Source: JAPKYZ01 sp033763835
GTDB lineage: Bacteria > Acidobacteriota > Terriglobia > Bryobacterales > Bryobacteraceae
Assembly (NCBI GenBank): GCA_033763835.1
Contig: JANRJS010000002.1
Coordinates: 17,366-81,365 of the forward strand
Reading direction: 5' to 3'
DNA length: 64,000 nucleotides
Program-made: the position numbers and the translations under genes
The notes under the pieces: generated by a model
What the model saw: the letters and a program-made list of their open reading frames with translations, nothing else
Database searches by the model: none
Told to the model about the DNA's origin: nothing
In this document: one piece after another, positions 43,711 through 52,746 of the stretch
How positions within the stretch are numbered: position 1 is the stretch's first letter
Layout of the letters: each line of letters starts with the position of its first letter

Positions 43711-44342
43711 AGCTCCCCCGGTACATTCTCGATTTCGAGGCGCGCATTTCGGATGCGATACAGGCGTTCGCGGCGGGTTTGCCCCGGGGCGCGTTCGTGC
43801 TCGACGCGGGCGCCGGCGAATCGCGGCATCGGGCGGATTTCACTCGGCAACGGTATATCGGCGTCGATCTCGGGGTCGGCGACGGGGCTTGGAATTACGG
43901 CGAATTGGACGCAGTGGCGGATCTGGCGGCGCTCCCGTTTCGCGCCGGAGCGTTCGACGCGGCGATCAATATCGTGACTCTCGAACATGTGCGCGAACCG
44001 GCGCTGGTGCTGAGCGAGATCGCACGGGTCTTGAAGCCCGGCGGGCGGCTGCTGATTGTCGTCCCGCACGAGTGGGAGACGCATCAGGCCCCGCACGATT
44101 ATTTCCGGTACACGCGGCATGGACTTGAGATGTTGCTAACGGAGGCCGGATTCGCGGTGGAGACGTTAGAGCCGGCGGGCGGCATTTTCCGGTTACTTTC
44201 GCGGCGGATGTTGTCGGCGATTAAGGTGTCTTGGGTGGCGGCGATCCTCGCACCGGTAGCGCTCGTGCTGCCACTGCTCGACGGGCTCGACCGGAAGCGC
44301 GACTCGACACTCGGGTACGTGTGCGTGGCGCGGCGGAAGTAG
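43707..44342 (+). CDS. SAM-dependent class I methyltransferase
   Basis: 211 residues from a TTG that overlaps the upstream stop (TTGA). Motif I VLDAGAGESRHR, motif II YIGVDLGVG, the acidic region FDAAINIVTLEHV, and post-motif LKPGGRLLIVVPHEWE. The C-terminus has two membrane-like helices (VSWVAAILAPVALVLPLLDGLD), so it may sit at the membrane. Third gene of the glycosyltransferase/methyltransferase unit; probably O-methylates a glycan or glycolipid (inference from neighbours). Confidence 0.85.
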   Translation: MKLPRYILDFEARISDAIQAFAAGLPRGAFVLDAGAGESRHRADFTRQRYIGVDLGVGDGAWNYGELDAVADLAALPFRAGAFDAAINIVTLEHVREPALVLSEIARVLKPGGRLLIVVPHEWETHQAPHDYFRYTRHGLEMLLTEAGFAVETLEPAGGIFRLLSRRMLSAIKVSWVAAILAPVALVLPLLDGLDRKRDSTLGYVCVARRK

Positions 44343-44362
44343 GAATTACAGGAGCATGTTTC

Positions 44363-44761
44363 ATGAATTCTGATGCACTGACAGATTTTGCGAACAGATA
44401 CGCAACCGCTTGGAGCGGCCAAAACGCGGCGAGCGTCGCGGATTTCTTCGAGGAGGACGGCTCGCTACAGATCAACGCCGGGGCGACTTCGGTTGGGCGA
44501 GCGGCGATCGCGGCCGCAGCTCAATCGTTCATGACGGCGTTTCCAAATATGGTCGTCTCCCTGGACCGAGTGTGCCAACGCGGGGAAGGCGCGATCTTCG
44601 AGTGGACGCTCACAGGCGTTAACACCGGACCAAGTGGTACCGGCAGGCCCGTTCGGATTAGCGGCTACGAGGAGTGGCAATTCGGAACCAACGGTCTGAT
44701 CGGCGAATCGCAAGGGCATTTCGACGACGCGGACTACCGGCGCCAATTGAGCGGCAAGTAA
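44363..44761 (+). CDS. SnoaL/NTF2-like small protein (ketosteroid-isomerase fold)
   Basis: 132 residues; ATG 44363 with AGGAG eight bases upstream. The NTF2 cone fold is suggested by the N-terminal helix pair (ALTDFANRYATAWSGQNAASVADFFEEDGSL), the VGRAAIAAAAQSFMTAFPNMVV stretch, and alternating strands (GAIFEWTLTGVNTGP, VRISGYEEWQFG, LIGESQGHFDDADY). Members include isomerases, dehydratases and many of unknown use. It sits at the end of the methyltransferase string but may be independent. Confidence 0.8.
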   Translation: MNSDALTDFANRYATAWSGQNAASVADFFEEDGSLQINAGATSVGRAAIAAAAQSFMTAFPNMVVSLDRVCQRGEGAIFEWTLTGVNTGPSGTGRPVRISGYEEWQFGTNGLIGESQGHFDDADYRRQLSGK

Positions 44762-44892
44762 ACAAACTATTTGCAGCCGTTCAACGAAAGGCCCGCAGAG
44801 CGTCCATGACCAACCCATTCGCAACTAGATCTCATCCCTCGCAGAGGGCGATGCATCGAACCGGCGCAGCTGCCGGCTCCGAAAGAGCGACT
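44762..44892. other. Intergenic stretch with no recognised feature
   Basis: 131 bases between the NTF2-like gene and the convergent truA end. No open frame with family character, no tRNA and no clear terminator hairpin with a T-run seen. Confidence 0.5.
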
Positions 44893-45651
44893 CTAGGATC
44901 GCTCACGAACGTCGTCCAATAAACCGGCGCCGTACTCAACGCTCACCAGGAACAACCCCCGCGCGGGGACCGTGTGCCCGCACTTATCGGGCCAGCGGTC
45001 CGGCGGGAGATTGCCGCGCCCGGCTTCGATGAGCGTACCCACCAGATTCCGCACCATGTGTTTCAGGAACCCCGAACCGCGGACCCGGTAAATCAGCCGC
45101 TCGCCCGTATCGAATAACTCCGAGGAAAAGATCGTGCGGGTCATGTCGTAGTCCGCCGTGTAGCGCTCGTCCGAGGCCGCGAAAAGCGAAAAGTCGCGCG
45201 TGCCTTCGAAGACGGTCGCGAGCCCGGCCATCGCTCGCGTGTCGAGCGGATACGGATGATGCCACACGTAGCGATACTCGAACGGCGAACAAACCTCATG
45301 GCGGTAGATGCGGTACTCGTAGGTTTTGGCGGTGGCGCTCAGGCGCGCATGAAAATTGGGCTCGGCTTCCTCCACGGAAGCGACTCGAATCGACGCGGGC
45401 AACAGCCGATTCATCGCGCGCCGCAGGTTGTCGCAAGGAATTGGATTCGCCAAATCGAACGAAGCCACTTGCGCCAGCGCGTGGACGCCCGCGTCGGTCC
45501 GCCCGGAACCGGCGACCGCCACCGGAGCGTTTTCGATCTCCGCAAGGACCGCCTCCAAGGCAGCCTGAATGGTTGGCAATCCAGGCTGAACCTGCCAGCC
45601 GTGAAACTCCGTGCCGTCGTAGGCGAGGGTGACCTTCAGCCGCCGGGGCAC
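44893..45651 (-). CDS. truA: tRNA pseudouridine(38-40) synthase
   Basis: 252 residues. Isomerises uridines 38-40 of the tRNA anticodon arm. The catalytic aspartate is D53 in GSGRTDAGVHALAQVASFD; YDGTEFHGWQVQPGLPTIQAALE at the start and GSGFLKHMVRNLVGTLIEAGRG near the end are diagnostic, as are FHARLSATAKTYEYRI and YVWHHPYPLD. It follows pyrE with a three-base gap and is co-transcribed with it. Confidence 0.97.
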   Translation of the reverse strand: MPRRLKVTLAYDGTEFHGWQVQPGLPTIQAALEAVLAEIENAPVAVAGSGRTDAGVHALAQVASFDLANPIPCDNLRRAMNRLLPASIRVASVEEAEPNFHARLSATAKTYEYRIYRHEVCSPFEYRYVWHHPYPLDTRAMAGLATVFEGTRDFSLFAASDERYTADYDMTRTIFSSELFDTGERLIYRVRGSGFLKHMVRNLVGTLIEAGRGNLPPDRWPDKCGHTVPARGLFLVSVEYGAGLLDDVRERS

Positions 45652-45654
45652 GTT

Positions 45655-46236
45655 TCAGGCCTTGCGGGAGCCGGGCTTGATAGCGGTGGAACCCGCCGCG
45701 CACATGGGGCAAGTGGCGGGGTCCCAGGTGTCGACCGACAGCGTCGCCAAGGCCACGCGCCGGACGCCGACATCGGCGAGTCCGCCGGATCGGTCGATGA
45801 TCGAACCCGCCGCCGCCACCTCCGCCCCGGCCGAGCGCAAGAGTTCGATGACCTCGCGCGTCGAGCCGCCGGTGGTAACCACATCCTCGACGACCACCGT
45901 TCTCTCCGCGGGCTCGACCGAGAAACCGCGGCGGAGCGCCATCTTGCCGTCCGCGTCGCGCTCCGTAAAGACGTGCCGCACGCCCAGGGCGCGGGCGGTT
46001 TCGTGGCCGATCATCAGGCCGCCCATCGCCGGGGAAACCACGCAGCCGATTGGCCCGTCAAGTGCAAATTTCGACGCCAATGCCTGCCCCAAAGTCCCGG
46101 CGTGATCCGGATGTTGTAACACCAGCGCGCATTGCAGGTATTGATCGCTATGGAGCCCGCTGGTCAACCGGAAATGGCCTTTCAGCCGCGCGCCCGTGCG
46201 GTCGAACAGATCGAGTACGGCCCGGTCGTCCAACAA
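45655..46236 (-). CDS. pyrE: Orotate phosphoribosyltransferase
   Basis: About 193 residues taking the TTG at 46236 or 46233 as start. The frame is open to an ATG at 46374, but the extra N-terminal residues are Arg/Pro-rich and unlike PyrE. Joins orotate to PRPP, giving OMP in pyrimidine synthesis. Motifs: HFRLTSGLHSDQYLQCALVL, PAMGGLMIGHETAR, RRGFSV and the PRPP loop VVVEDVVTTGGST. The C-terminus adds TCPMCAAGSTAIKPGSRKA, a two-cysteine tail found in one PyrE subgroup. Confidence 0.92.
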   Translation of the reverse strand: MLDDRAVLDLFDRTGARLKGHFRLTSGLHSDQYLQCALVLQHPDHAGTLGQALASKFALDGPIGCVVSPAMGGLMIGHETARALGVRHVFTERDADGKMALRRGFSVEPAERTVVVEDVVTTGGSTREVIELLRSAGAEVAAAGSIIDRSGGLADVGVRRVALATLSVDTWDPATCPMCAAGSTAIKPGSRKA

Positions 46237-46390
46237 GGGATCAGGATAACAGGCGCGCCGCCGGGTGTTCGCAAAAGGGCGGCTGTGTCCCGGAATCGGA
46301 CGGTTGCGTCGCGGTAGGATGAAAGATTCCTTTGTGAGAAACCGGGAACTCGCGGTCCCCAATTCCCGTTCCACCCATAAGGCAGGTTAA

Positions 46391-48319
46391 ATGCGTTCCG
46401 TTCAATCGCTTATCGCTTCGATGTGTCTCCTCTCGCTGGCTCCCGGCGCTTTCGGCCAGTCGCCGCAGACGGCTCCCGCGCCGCCCCAAGCAACGAATTC
46501 CGCGCCCGGCTTTCGCTGGAACGAGAACGCGCTCGTCCGGCCGTACCGGCAGAAGACGATCGACGGGATCCGGCTCCGGAACTCGAATCGCGCGGAACAA
46601 TTGCTGCGCGGCGGCGTACTCTACCTTTCGCTGCAAGACGCGATCGCGCTAGCGCTCGAGAACAATATCGATATCGAAGTTTCACGCTACGGCCCGAAAC
46701 TCGCCGACGCGGATTTGTTGCGCGCGGAAGCGGGTGGCGTGATCCGCGGCGTGCAGACCAATGTGACGAACGGCGCGCAATCGGCCACCAGCTTCGTCAC
46801 CGGCGGATTCGGCGGTGGCACGGGCGGTACGGGCACCGGCGGCGGCGCAACGGGTGGCGCACAGTCGGGCACGGTGTTCCAGGTGACCGGTACGCAGATT
46901 CCGAACCTCGATCCTCAGTTGTCGCTGAGCTATGCGAGATCGAAAAGTTCGAGCCCGCAGACCAACTCGTTCGCCAGCGGATTGACGGGGCTGGTGACGG
47001 ACGTCCACGCCTACAATTTCAACCTCTCGAAGCAATGGCTCTCGGGCACGGGACTCCAGTTCGGCTGGCAGCAAAACCACATCGCGACGAACTCACCGAA
47101 CAACGACTTAAATCCGTTCTATCGCGGCAATTTCAACTTGCAGTTACAGCAGCGGCTGCTGCAGGGCTTCGGTATGGCGGTAAACAACCGCAACATCCGG
47201 ATTTCGAAGAACAACCTCAAGGTCTCCGATTTGACCTTCAAACAGCAGGTAATCACCACGGTGCAATCCACGGTGAACCTTTACCTGGATCTGGTGAGTT
47301 TCAACGAGGCGCTTAAGGTCCGCAGACAAGCGGTGGCGCTGGCGCAGAAGCTTTACGAGGACAACAAGAAGCAGGTCGAGATCGGCACCCTCGCGCCGAT
47401 CGAAGTGGTTCGAGCCGAAGCGCAGTTGGCGCAAACGCAGACGGACTTAACGGTGCAGGAGACACAGGTTCTACAGCAGGAGACGATCCTGAAAAATCAA
47501 TTGAGCCGCACCGGCTTGAACAGTCCGACGTTCAAGGACGCGCGGATTATTCCCACCGACAACTTCCGGCCCCCGGCCAGCGAGCAGCCGCCCAATCTCG
47601 AAGAGCTGGTCTCGGCGGCTATCGCGAAGCGTCCCGACGTGGAGCAGACCCGCATTCAAATCGAGAACACGCGGATCGGCTTGAATGGCGCGAAGAATCA
47701 GCTTCTGCCGTCCTTCGACGTGTTCGCCAGCGCGACAAACAACGGTTTGGCGGGCCAGCGCAACGTCTTGCTGCCGCCCGGTCGGCCCGGACCCGACGCC
47801 TTCTTTATCGGTGGCGTCGGCGACTTTTACGGCCAGTTGTTCCGGCGCAACTTCCCCGATTATTCGGTGGGCTTCCAATTGAACGTCCCGCTGCGGAACC
47901 GCGCGGCGCAGGCCGATATCGCGAACGACACGCTGCGGTTGCGGCAACAGGAACTGCAAGGGCAGCGTCTCGAAAACTCGATTCGAGTCGACGTGCAGAA
48001 CGCGGTGATCGCCGTACAGCAGGCGCTGGCGAATTTCCGCTCGGCGGAGAAGACGCGGCAGTTGCAAGAGCAAACGCTGGACGCGGAGCAGAAGAAGTTC
48101 GCGCTCGGCAGTTCGACCATCTTCGTGGTGGTGCAGACGCAACGCGACCTGGTGCAAGCGCAGTCGAACGAAGTTTCGGCGATCAACAGCTACTACCGGG
48201 CGAAAAATCAGCTGGATGTCGCCGTGGGCCGTCTGCTGGAGACGAACAACGTCGAGATGATGGAAGCGTCATCGGGTGACGTGAAGCGCGCCCCAAGCGC
48301 GCTTCCGCCCGCGAACTAA
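46391..48319 (+). CDS. TolC-family outer-membrane protein with a glycine-rich insert
   Basis: 642 residues, longer than a standard TolC. Signal peptide near SLAPGAFGQ. The outer-membrane-factor repeat starts VLYLSLQDAIALALENNIDIEVSRYGPKLADADLLRAEAGG; the second repeat begins LEELVSAAIAKRPDVEQTRIQIENTRIGLNGAKNQLLPSFDVFA. A Gly-rich insert (GGFGGGTGGTGTGGGATGG, around residues 137-155) interrupts the first half, and a Pro/Gly loop follows the second repeat. No pump or adaptor genes lie beside it, so it may serve a transporter encoded elsewhere. Divergent from pyrE. Confidence 0.88.
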   Translation: MRSVQSLIASMCLLSLAPGAFGQSPQTAPAPPQATNSAPGFRWNENALVRPYRQKTIDGIRLRNSNRAEQLLRGGVLYLSLQDAIALALENNIDIEVSRYGPKLADADLLRAEAGGVIRGVQTNVTNGAQSATSFVTGGFGGGTGGTGTGGGATGGAQSGTVFQVTGTQIPNLDPQLSLSYARSKSSSPQTNSFASGLTGLVTDVHAYNFNLSKQWLSGTGLQFGWQQNHIATNSPNNDLNPFYRGNFNLQLQQRLLQGFGMAVNNRNIRISKNNLKVSDLTFKQQVITTVQSTVNLYLDLVSFNEALKVRRQAVALAQKLYEDNKKQVEIGTLAPIEVVRAEAQLAQTQTDLTVQETQVLQQETILKNQLSRTGLNSPTFKDARIIPTDNFRPPASEQPPNLEELVSAAIAKRPDVEQTRIQIENTRIGLNGAKNQLLPSFDVFASATNNGLAGQRNVLLPPGRPGPDAFFIGGVGDFYGQLFRRNFPDYSVGFQLNVPLRNRAAQADIANDTLRLRQQELQGQRLENSIRVDVQNAVIAVQQALANFRSAEKTRQLQEQTLDAEQKKFALGSSTIFVVVQTQRDLVQAQSNEVSAINSYYRAKNQLDVAVGRLLETNNVEMMEASSGDVKRAPSALPPAN

Positions 48320-48361
48320 GGCGACTTCCACCCAAATGGGCGGAAAAACAAGCGAGAACGT

Positions 48362-49192
48362 TTAGCGCAAGAACTCGAGCAGCGCAGAGTTCACCTGCGC
48401 CGCGTGAGTCCATAAGAAGCCGTGCGGCGCTCCTTGTAGCACGACCAGTTTGCTGCCCTTCACCATCTCGTGCGTGCGCTGGCCGCTTACTTCGAACGGC
48501 ACCATGCGGTCGGCGTCGCCGTGGATGACGAGCGTCGGCACGGAAATTTTCGCCAGATCTCCGCGAAAATCGGTGAGCCACGCGGGCACGCAATCGACCA
48601 AGCCGACCGGCGACGCGCCGATCGCGACGTTCCACGTCAGCTTGAAGTAATCCTCGCCGATCGATTTCCCGCCCAGGACATCGTAGTTGTAGAAGTTGTT
48701 GAACACTTGGGCGAGCGCGGCCGCGCGGTCGGCGCGCAGGATCGCCTGGATGCCGTCGAATACTTCCTTGGGCACGCCGCCGGGATTGTCGTCCGTCTTG
48801 AGCAGGAACGGCGGTATCGCGCCCAGAAATCCGCACGACCGCACCCGCTCCGAGCCATACTTGCCCAAAAAGCGCGCCACCTCGCCGCCGCCCATCGAAA
48901 ACCCGAAGAGCGTCGCGTCGCGCAAATCGAGCGCGGTCAGTAGTGCGTTCAAATCCGCGGCCAGCGTGTCGTACTCGTACCCGACGGCCGGTTTGGCTGA
49001 CGCACCGAAACCGCGCCGGTCGTACGCCACCACCCGATAGCCCGCCGCCAGCAACGCGTTCGTCTGTTTCTCCCAGGACGCGACATTTAGGGGCCAACCG
49101 TGAATCAGAACGACGGGTCGGCCGGAGCCGTGATCTTCGTAGTACAGATCGATATTGCCGGAATTTTCTTTTCCAACCGTGATGTAGGGCAT
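48362..49192 (-). CDS. Alpha/beta hydrolase (non-haem chloroperoxidase-like)
   Basis: 276 residues. Substrate-channel start IDLYYEDHGSGRPVVLIHGWPLNVASW, then YDRRGFGASAKP, nucleophile Ser99 in GFSMGGGEVARFLG, acid in VIHGDADRMVPFE (about residues 226-228) and His257 in APHGFLWTH. The overall form matches cofactor-free haloperoxidase/esterase-type proteins, all of which have a Ser-Asp-His triad. Natural substrate not known. No signal peptide. Alone on its strand between the TolC-like and pseudo-receiver genes. Confidence 0.9.
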   Translation of the reverse strand: MPYITVGKENSGNIDLYYEDHGSGRPVVLIHGWPLNVASWEKQTNALLAAGYRVVAYDRRGFGASAKPAVGYEYDTLAADLNALLTALDLRDATLFGFSMGGGEVARFLGKYGSERVRSCGFLGAIPPFLLKTDDNPGGVPKEVFDGIQAILRADRAAALAQVFNNFYNYDVLGGKSIGEDYFKLTWNVAIGASPVGLVDCVPAWLTDFRGDLAKISVPTLVIHGDADRMVPFEVSGQRTHEMVKGSKLVVLQGAPHGFLWTHAAQVNSALLEFLR

Positions 49193-49285
49193 AGCCCTAG
49201 CATGGCACGCGGGATTTTTCCCAACTTGTCGAATTCGTCAATTTATGCGAATATGTAAAGGTTTTCACTTCTAAAGGAGCCGCGT

Positions 49286-49720
49286 ATGGAGCGAACCGCG
49301 CTTGTTCTCTCATCCAAGCCCGAGCACACCGCAGTGCTCAACAACATGCTGTCGAATTTTGAGATTCGCGTCGCTTCCGCCCCCACGATCTCGGAGGCGC
49401 GCCGCCGCCTAGCCCGGGAGTCTTTCGGTGTCGTTTTGAGCGAGGCGGTCCTCGAAGACGGCGACTGGCGGGAGGTGGTGCGTACCGTCCGGGATTCCCA
49501 TTTCGGGGCGCAAGTTCTCGTCACGAAAAAGGGCGCCGATTCGCATTTCTTCGCCGAGGCGCTGGAAGCCGGAGCCTACGACGTCATCACCCAGCCCTTC
49601 CATCAGGCCGAAGTGCAGCGGCTATTTCTTAGCGCGTACCTGAAATACGAATCCGTGGCGCATGGCCTGCGGAAATTGGCGGACGCCGCCGAATCGCCGA
49701 AACTGGCGCGCGCGGTCTGA
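49286..49720 (+). CDS. Receiver-like (pseudo-receiver) response-regulator domain
   Basis: 144 residues, one receiver-fold domain with AAAGGAG upstream. The fold rhythm is kept (TALVLSSKPEHTAVLNNML, FGVVLSEAVLEDGDW, AQVLVTKKGAD, GAYDVITQPFHQAEVQRLF). The phosphoacceptor Asp position reads Ser-Glu (S52-E53) and the conserved Lys before PF is Gln (TQPF), so it should not be phosphorylated in the standard way. It has no output domain and no kinase nearby; it may act by protein contact. Unlinked in function to the downstream M20 gene as far as can be seen. Confidence 0.78.
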   Translation: MERTALVLSSKPEHTAVLNNMLSNFEIRVASAPTISEARRRLARESFGVVLSEAVLEDGDWREVVRTVRDSHFGAQVLVTKKGADSHFFAEALEAGAYDVITQPFHQAEVQRLFLSAYLKYESVAHGLRKLADAAESPKLARAV

Positions 49721-49763
49721 GAGACGCCGCGCGGTATAACCGAGAGAGGTTTTCCTCTCACCC

Positions 49764-51128
49764 ATGCTTTCCGCCTACCTCGACCAACACCGGCAGCGCG
49801 CCCTCGACGAGTTGTTCGAACTGCTCCGCATACCCTCGATCAGCACGTCGCCGGAGCACCGCGCCGACGTCGCCCGAGCCGCCGGTTTCGTCGCCGAAGC
49901 GCTGCGTGCGGCGGGTCTGGAGAACGTCGAGGTAATCGCCACCGAAGGCCATCCGCTGGTCTACGCCGATTGGTTGCACGCTCCGGGCAAACCCACCGTA
50001 CTTTGCTACGGCCACTACGATGTGCAGCCGCCCGATCCGCTGGACTTGTGGAAGTCGCCGCCGTTCGAGCCCACCGTTCGGGACGGCAACGTTTACGCAC
50101 GCGGATCCGCCGACGACAAGGGTCAGTTCTACGCGCATATTAAGGCCGTCGAAGCGCTGATGGCGGTGCATGGGCGGCTGCCCGTGAACGTCAAGTTCCT
50201 CATCGAGGGCGAAGAGGAGATCGGAGGCAAGTCGATCTCGAAGTACGTCCCCGCGCATCGCGAGAAACTGCGCGCGGACGTCGCACTGGTCTCCGACACC
50301 GAACTCTTCGCCGACGGCATCCCGACCCTTTGCGTCGGCTTGCGCGGTTTGGTCTACACCGAAATCGCCGCCACGGGCCCGGCTCGCGATCTGCATTCGG
50401 GCATGTACGGCGGTGCGGCTCCGAATCCGATCTACGGACTGGTGGAACTCATCGCCCAAATGAAGGACAAGGACGGGCGCATACTGATCCCCGGCATCTA
50501 TGACGATGTCGCGGAACCCTCGCCCGCCGAGCTAGCGAGTTGGCGCGCGCTGCCGTTTGACGAGAATAAATTCCTGCAGAGCGAAGTCGGCGCTACGCGG
50601 CTCACCGGGGAGCCGGACCGCTCGGTTTTGGAACGCATTTGGGCGCGGCCCACGCTCGAAGTGCATGGCATCTCGGGAGGCTTTACCGGCGCGGGCGCGA
50701 AGACCGTCATCCCGGCCACCGCCACCGCGAAGGTGAGTCTGCGGCTCGTTCCAAATCAGGACCCGGAGAAAGTAATCGCGGCGCTCCAGAAGTTCGTCGC
50801 GGAGCGTCAGCCCCAGGGCGTGGTGTGCGAATTGCGCGTCTTGAGCTACGGCCCCGGCCACGTCGTCAACACCGATCATCCGGCCCTTCGCGCGGCGGCG
50901 GACGTATTCGCCCAGGCGTTGGGCCGCGAGACGGTATTTACACGCGGCGGCGGCTCCATTCCCATCGTCGGCGAGTTTGTGCGCCATCTGGGCATTCCCA
51001 CGATTCTGATGGGTTTCGGCTTGCCCGACGACGGTTTGCATTCCCCCAACGAGAAGTACCGGATCGAGAACTACTACCTTGGAATCCGGACCGTGGCGCA
51101 ATTCCTTGAACGATACGGAAGCCGGTAA
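49764..51128 (+). CDS. M20-family metallopeptidase (dipeptidase/acylase)
   Basis: 454 residues. Metal ligands and catalytic residues of the M20 family: H84 and D86 in CYGHYDVQPPDPLD, D117 or D118 in RGSADDKGQF, E150-E152 region in IEGEEEIGGK, then LVSDTELF and a late GGGSIPIVGEF. The lid domain carries GISGGFTGAGAKTVIPATATAK. The cytoplasmic type cleaves dipeptides or N-acyl amino acids using two zinc ions. Substrate uncertain. The murJ gene starts inside its 3' end, so the pair is co-transcribed. Confidence 0.93.
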   Translation: MLSAYLDQHRQRALDELFELLRIPSISTSPEHRADVARAAGFVAEALRAAGLENVEVIATEGHPLVYADWLHAPGKPTVLCYGHYDVQPPDPLDLWKSPPFEPTVRDGNVYARGSADDKGQFYAHIKAVEALMAVHGRLPVNVKFLIEGEEEIGGKSISKYVPAHREKLRADVALVSDTELFADGIPTLCVGLRGLVYTEIAATGPARDLHSGMYGGAAPNPIYGLVELIAQMKDKDGRILIPGIYDDVAEPSPAELASWRALPFDENKFLQSEVGATRLTGEPDRSVLERIWARPTLEVHGISGGFTGAGAKTVIPATATAKVSLRLVPNQDPEKVIAALQKFVAERQPQGVVCELRVLSYGPGHVVNTDHPALRAAADVFAQALGRETVFTRGGGSIPIVGEFVRHLGIPTILMGFGLPDDGLHSPNEKYRIENYYLGIRTVAQFLERYGSR

Positions 51129-52746
51129 ACCGCAGGCGCCGCCGAGCGTATTCCGCTCCGCCGGCATCGTCTCCGCCGCCGTGGCGCTTAGCCGTGTCAG
51201 CGGACTGGTGCGGGAGATGGCGATGGCCCGCCTGTTCGGCGCAAGCCTCGTCTACGACGCGTTTTTGCTCGCGTTCCGCATCCCGAACCTCACGCGCGAT
51301 CTTTTCGCCGAGGGCGCGCTTTCGAGCGCATTCATTCCGAAGTTCACCGAATACCTGACCACGCGGGGGCGGGAGGAAGCGGCGCGTTTGGCCCAATTGG
51401 TGGGCACGGCGCTGATCCTCATGGTCGGCGTTTTTTGCGCGGTTGGCGCTTGGTTCGCGCCCGAACTGGTGAATCTGCTCGCGCCTGGGTTTCATCACGT
51501 ACCGGGCAAGTTCGAACTCGCCGTGCGGCTCACACGGATCATGTTTCCGTTCCTGCTGCTGGTGGCGCTTGCTGCACAAGCGATGGGAATCTTAAACGCC
51601 TGCGGGCAGTTCGCCGTGCCCGCGCTGTCGTCGACTTTCTTTAACATCGGGTCGGTGGGCTTCGGCCTGACGCTGGGACCATGGCTCGGCCCGCGCATCG
51701 GTCTCTCGCCGATCGAGGGCATGGCCTGGGGCGTGGTGGGCGGCGGAGCCCTGCAGTTGCTGGTACAGTTGCCGTCGCTCGCGCGGCAAGGGTTCGGATT
51801 CCGGCCACTGATCGATTGGAGCGATCCCGGGCTACGCCACATCCTGGCGATGATGGGCCCCGCCATTCTGGGGAGCGCGGCGGTGCAGATCAACGTGATG
51901 GTGAATACGTCGTTCGCGACAGCGGTGGTCGATCCTTTGCGCGGTCCCGACGGTCCGGTAAGTTGGCTCGGCTATGCGTTCCGCTTCATGCAACTGCCGT
52001 TGGGCTTGTTCGGCGTGGCGATCGGGTCAGCGACGTTGCCGGCGGTGTCGCGCAGCGCGGCGGAAGGGCGTATCGGCGAATTTCGCGATACGTTATCGCG
52101 GTCGCTCGCCATGGTGTTCCTGCTCACCGTACCTTCGTCGGTAGGCCTGATCTTATTGGGCCGTTCGATGATCGGCGCGATTTACCAAGGCGGGTCTTTC
52201 GACGCTTACGACACCGCGCAAACCGCGCTCGCCCTCAACGGATTCGCCGTCGGTCTCGCCGGGTACGCCGGATTGAAAGTGTTGACGCCCGCGTTCTACG
52301 CGTTGAAAGACGCTCGCACGCCGATGGTCGTCAGCCTGTTCACCGTCGGCGTCAACCTGATCGTCGCCGTCTTGCTGACTCGCTATATGGGGCTCCGCCA
52401 CGAAGGGCTGGCCATCACCACTTCGGCGGTCGCGCTATTTAGTTTCCTGACTCTGTTCGCGATCGTGCGCTCGCGGCTGGGCGGCGTGAACGGGCGCGCG
52501 CTGGCGTCGAGTTTCGTCCGCACCGGCGCGGCGTCGATGGCGATGGGGCTGGTGGTGTGGGCGTCGAGCGCCCTGGTTCGCGGCAGCCTCGGATCGGGAA
52601 CCTGGGCCTGCCTCGCCGATGTCGCTGTTTCGATTCCCCTGGGAGCCATCACCTTCGCGGCCGCCTGCCGGTTGTTGCGCGTGCCGGAACTCGAACTCGT
52701 TCTACGGCCCCTCCGCGCGCGCGTGCTACGCTCGAAGCGCCAATGA
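51106..52746 (+). CDS. murJ: Lipid II flippase MurJ
   Basis: About 546 residues; TTG 51106 gives the most usual N-terminus, TTG 51079 adds nine more residues; neither has a strong ribosome-binding site. About 14 membrane helices. MurJ signatures: SVFRSAGIVSAAVALSRVSGLVREMAMARLFGAS, YDAFLLAFRIPNLTRDLFAEGALSSAFIPKF, and VQINVMVNTSFATA. Flips undecaprenyl-linked peptidoglycan precursor across the inner membrane. Overlaps the M20 gene by ~23 bases and ends in an ATGA overlap with the zinc-ribbon coiled-coil gene. Confidence 0.94.
   Translation: MNDTEAGKPQAPPSVFRSAGIVSAAVALSRVSGLVREMAMARLFGASLVYDAFLLAFRIPNLTRDLFAEGALSSAFIPKFTEYLTTRGREEAARLAQLVGTALILMVGVFCAVGAWFAPELVNLLAPGFHHVPGKFELAVRLTRIMFPFLLLVALAAQAMGILNACGQFAVPALSSTFFNIGSVGFGLTLGPWLGPRIGLSPIEGMAWGVVGGGALQLLVQLPSLARQGFGFRPLIDWSDPGLRHILAMMGPAILGSAAVQINVMVNTSFATAVVDPLRGPDGPVSWLGYAFRFMQLPLGLFGVAIGSATLPAVSRSAAEGRIGEFRDTLSRSLAMVFLLTVPSSVGLILLGRSMIGAIYQGGSFDAYDTAQTALALNGFAVGLAGYAGLKVLTPAFYALKDARTPMVVSLFTVGVNLIVAVLLTRYMGLRHEGLAITTSAVALFSFLTLFAIVRSRLGGVNGRALASSFVRTGAASMAMGLVVWASSALVRGSLGSGTWACLADVAVSIPLGAITFAAACRLLRVPELELVLRPLRARVLRSKRQ

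Noticed and set aside
46237..46374. N-terminal extension of pyrE to an upstream ATG
   Set aside because: Sequence is unlike PyrE and lies in the divergent promoter gap of the TolC-like gene.
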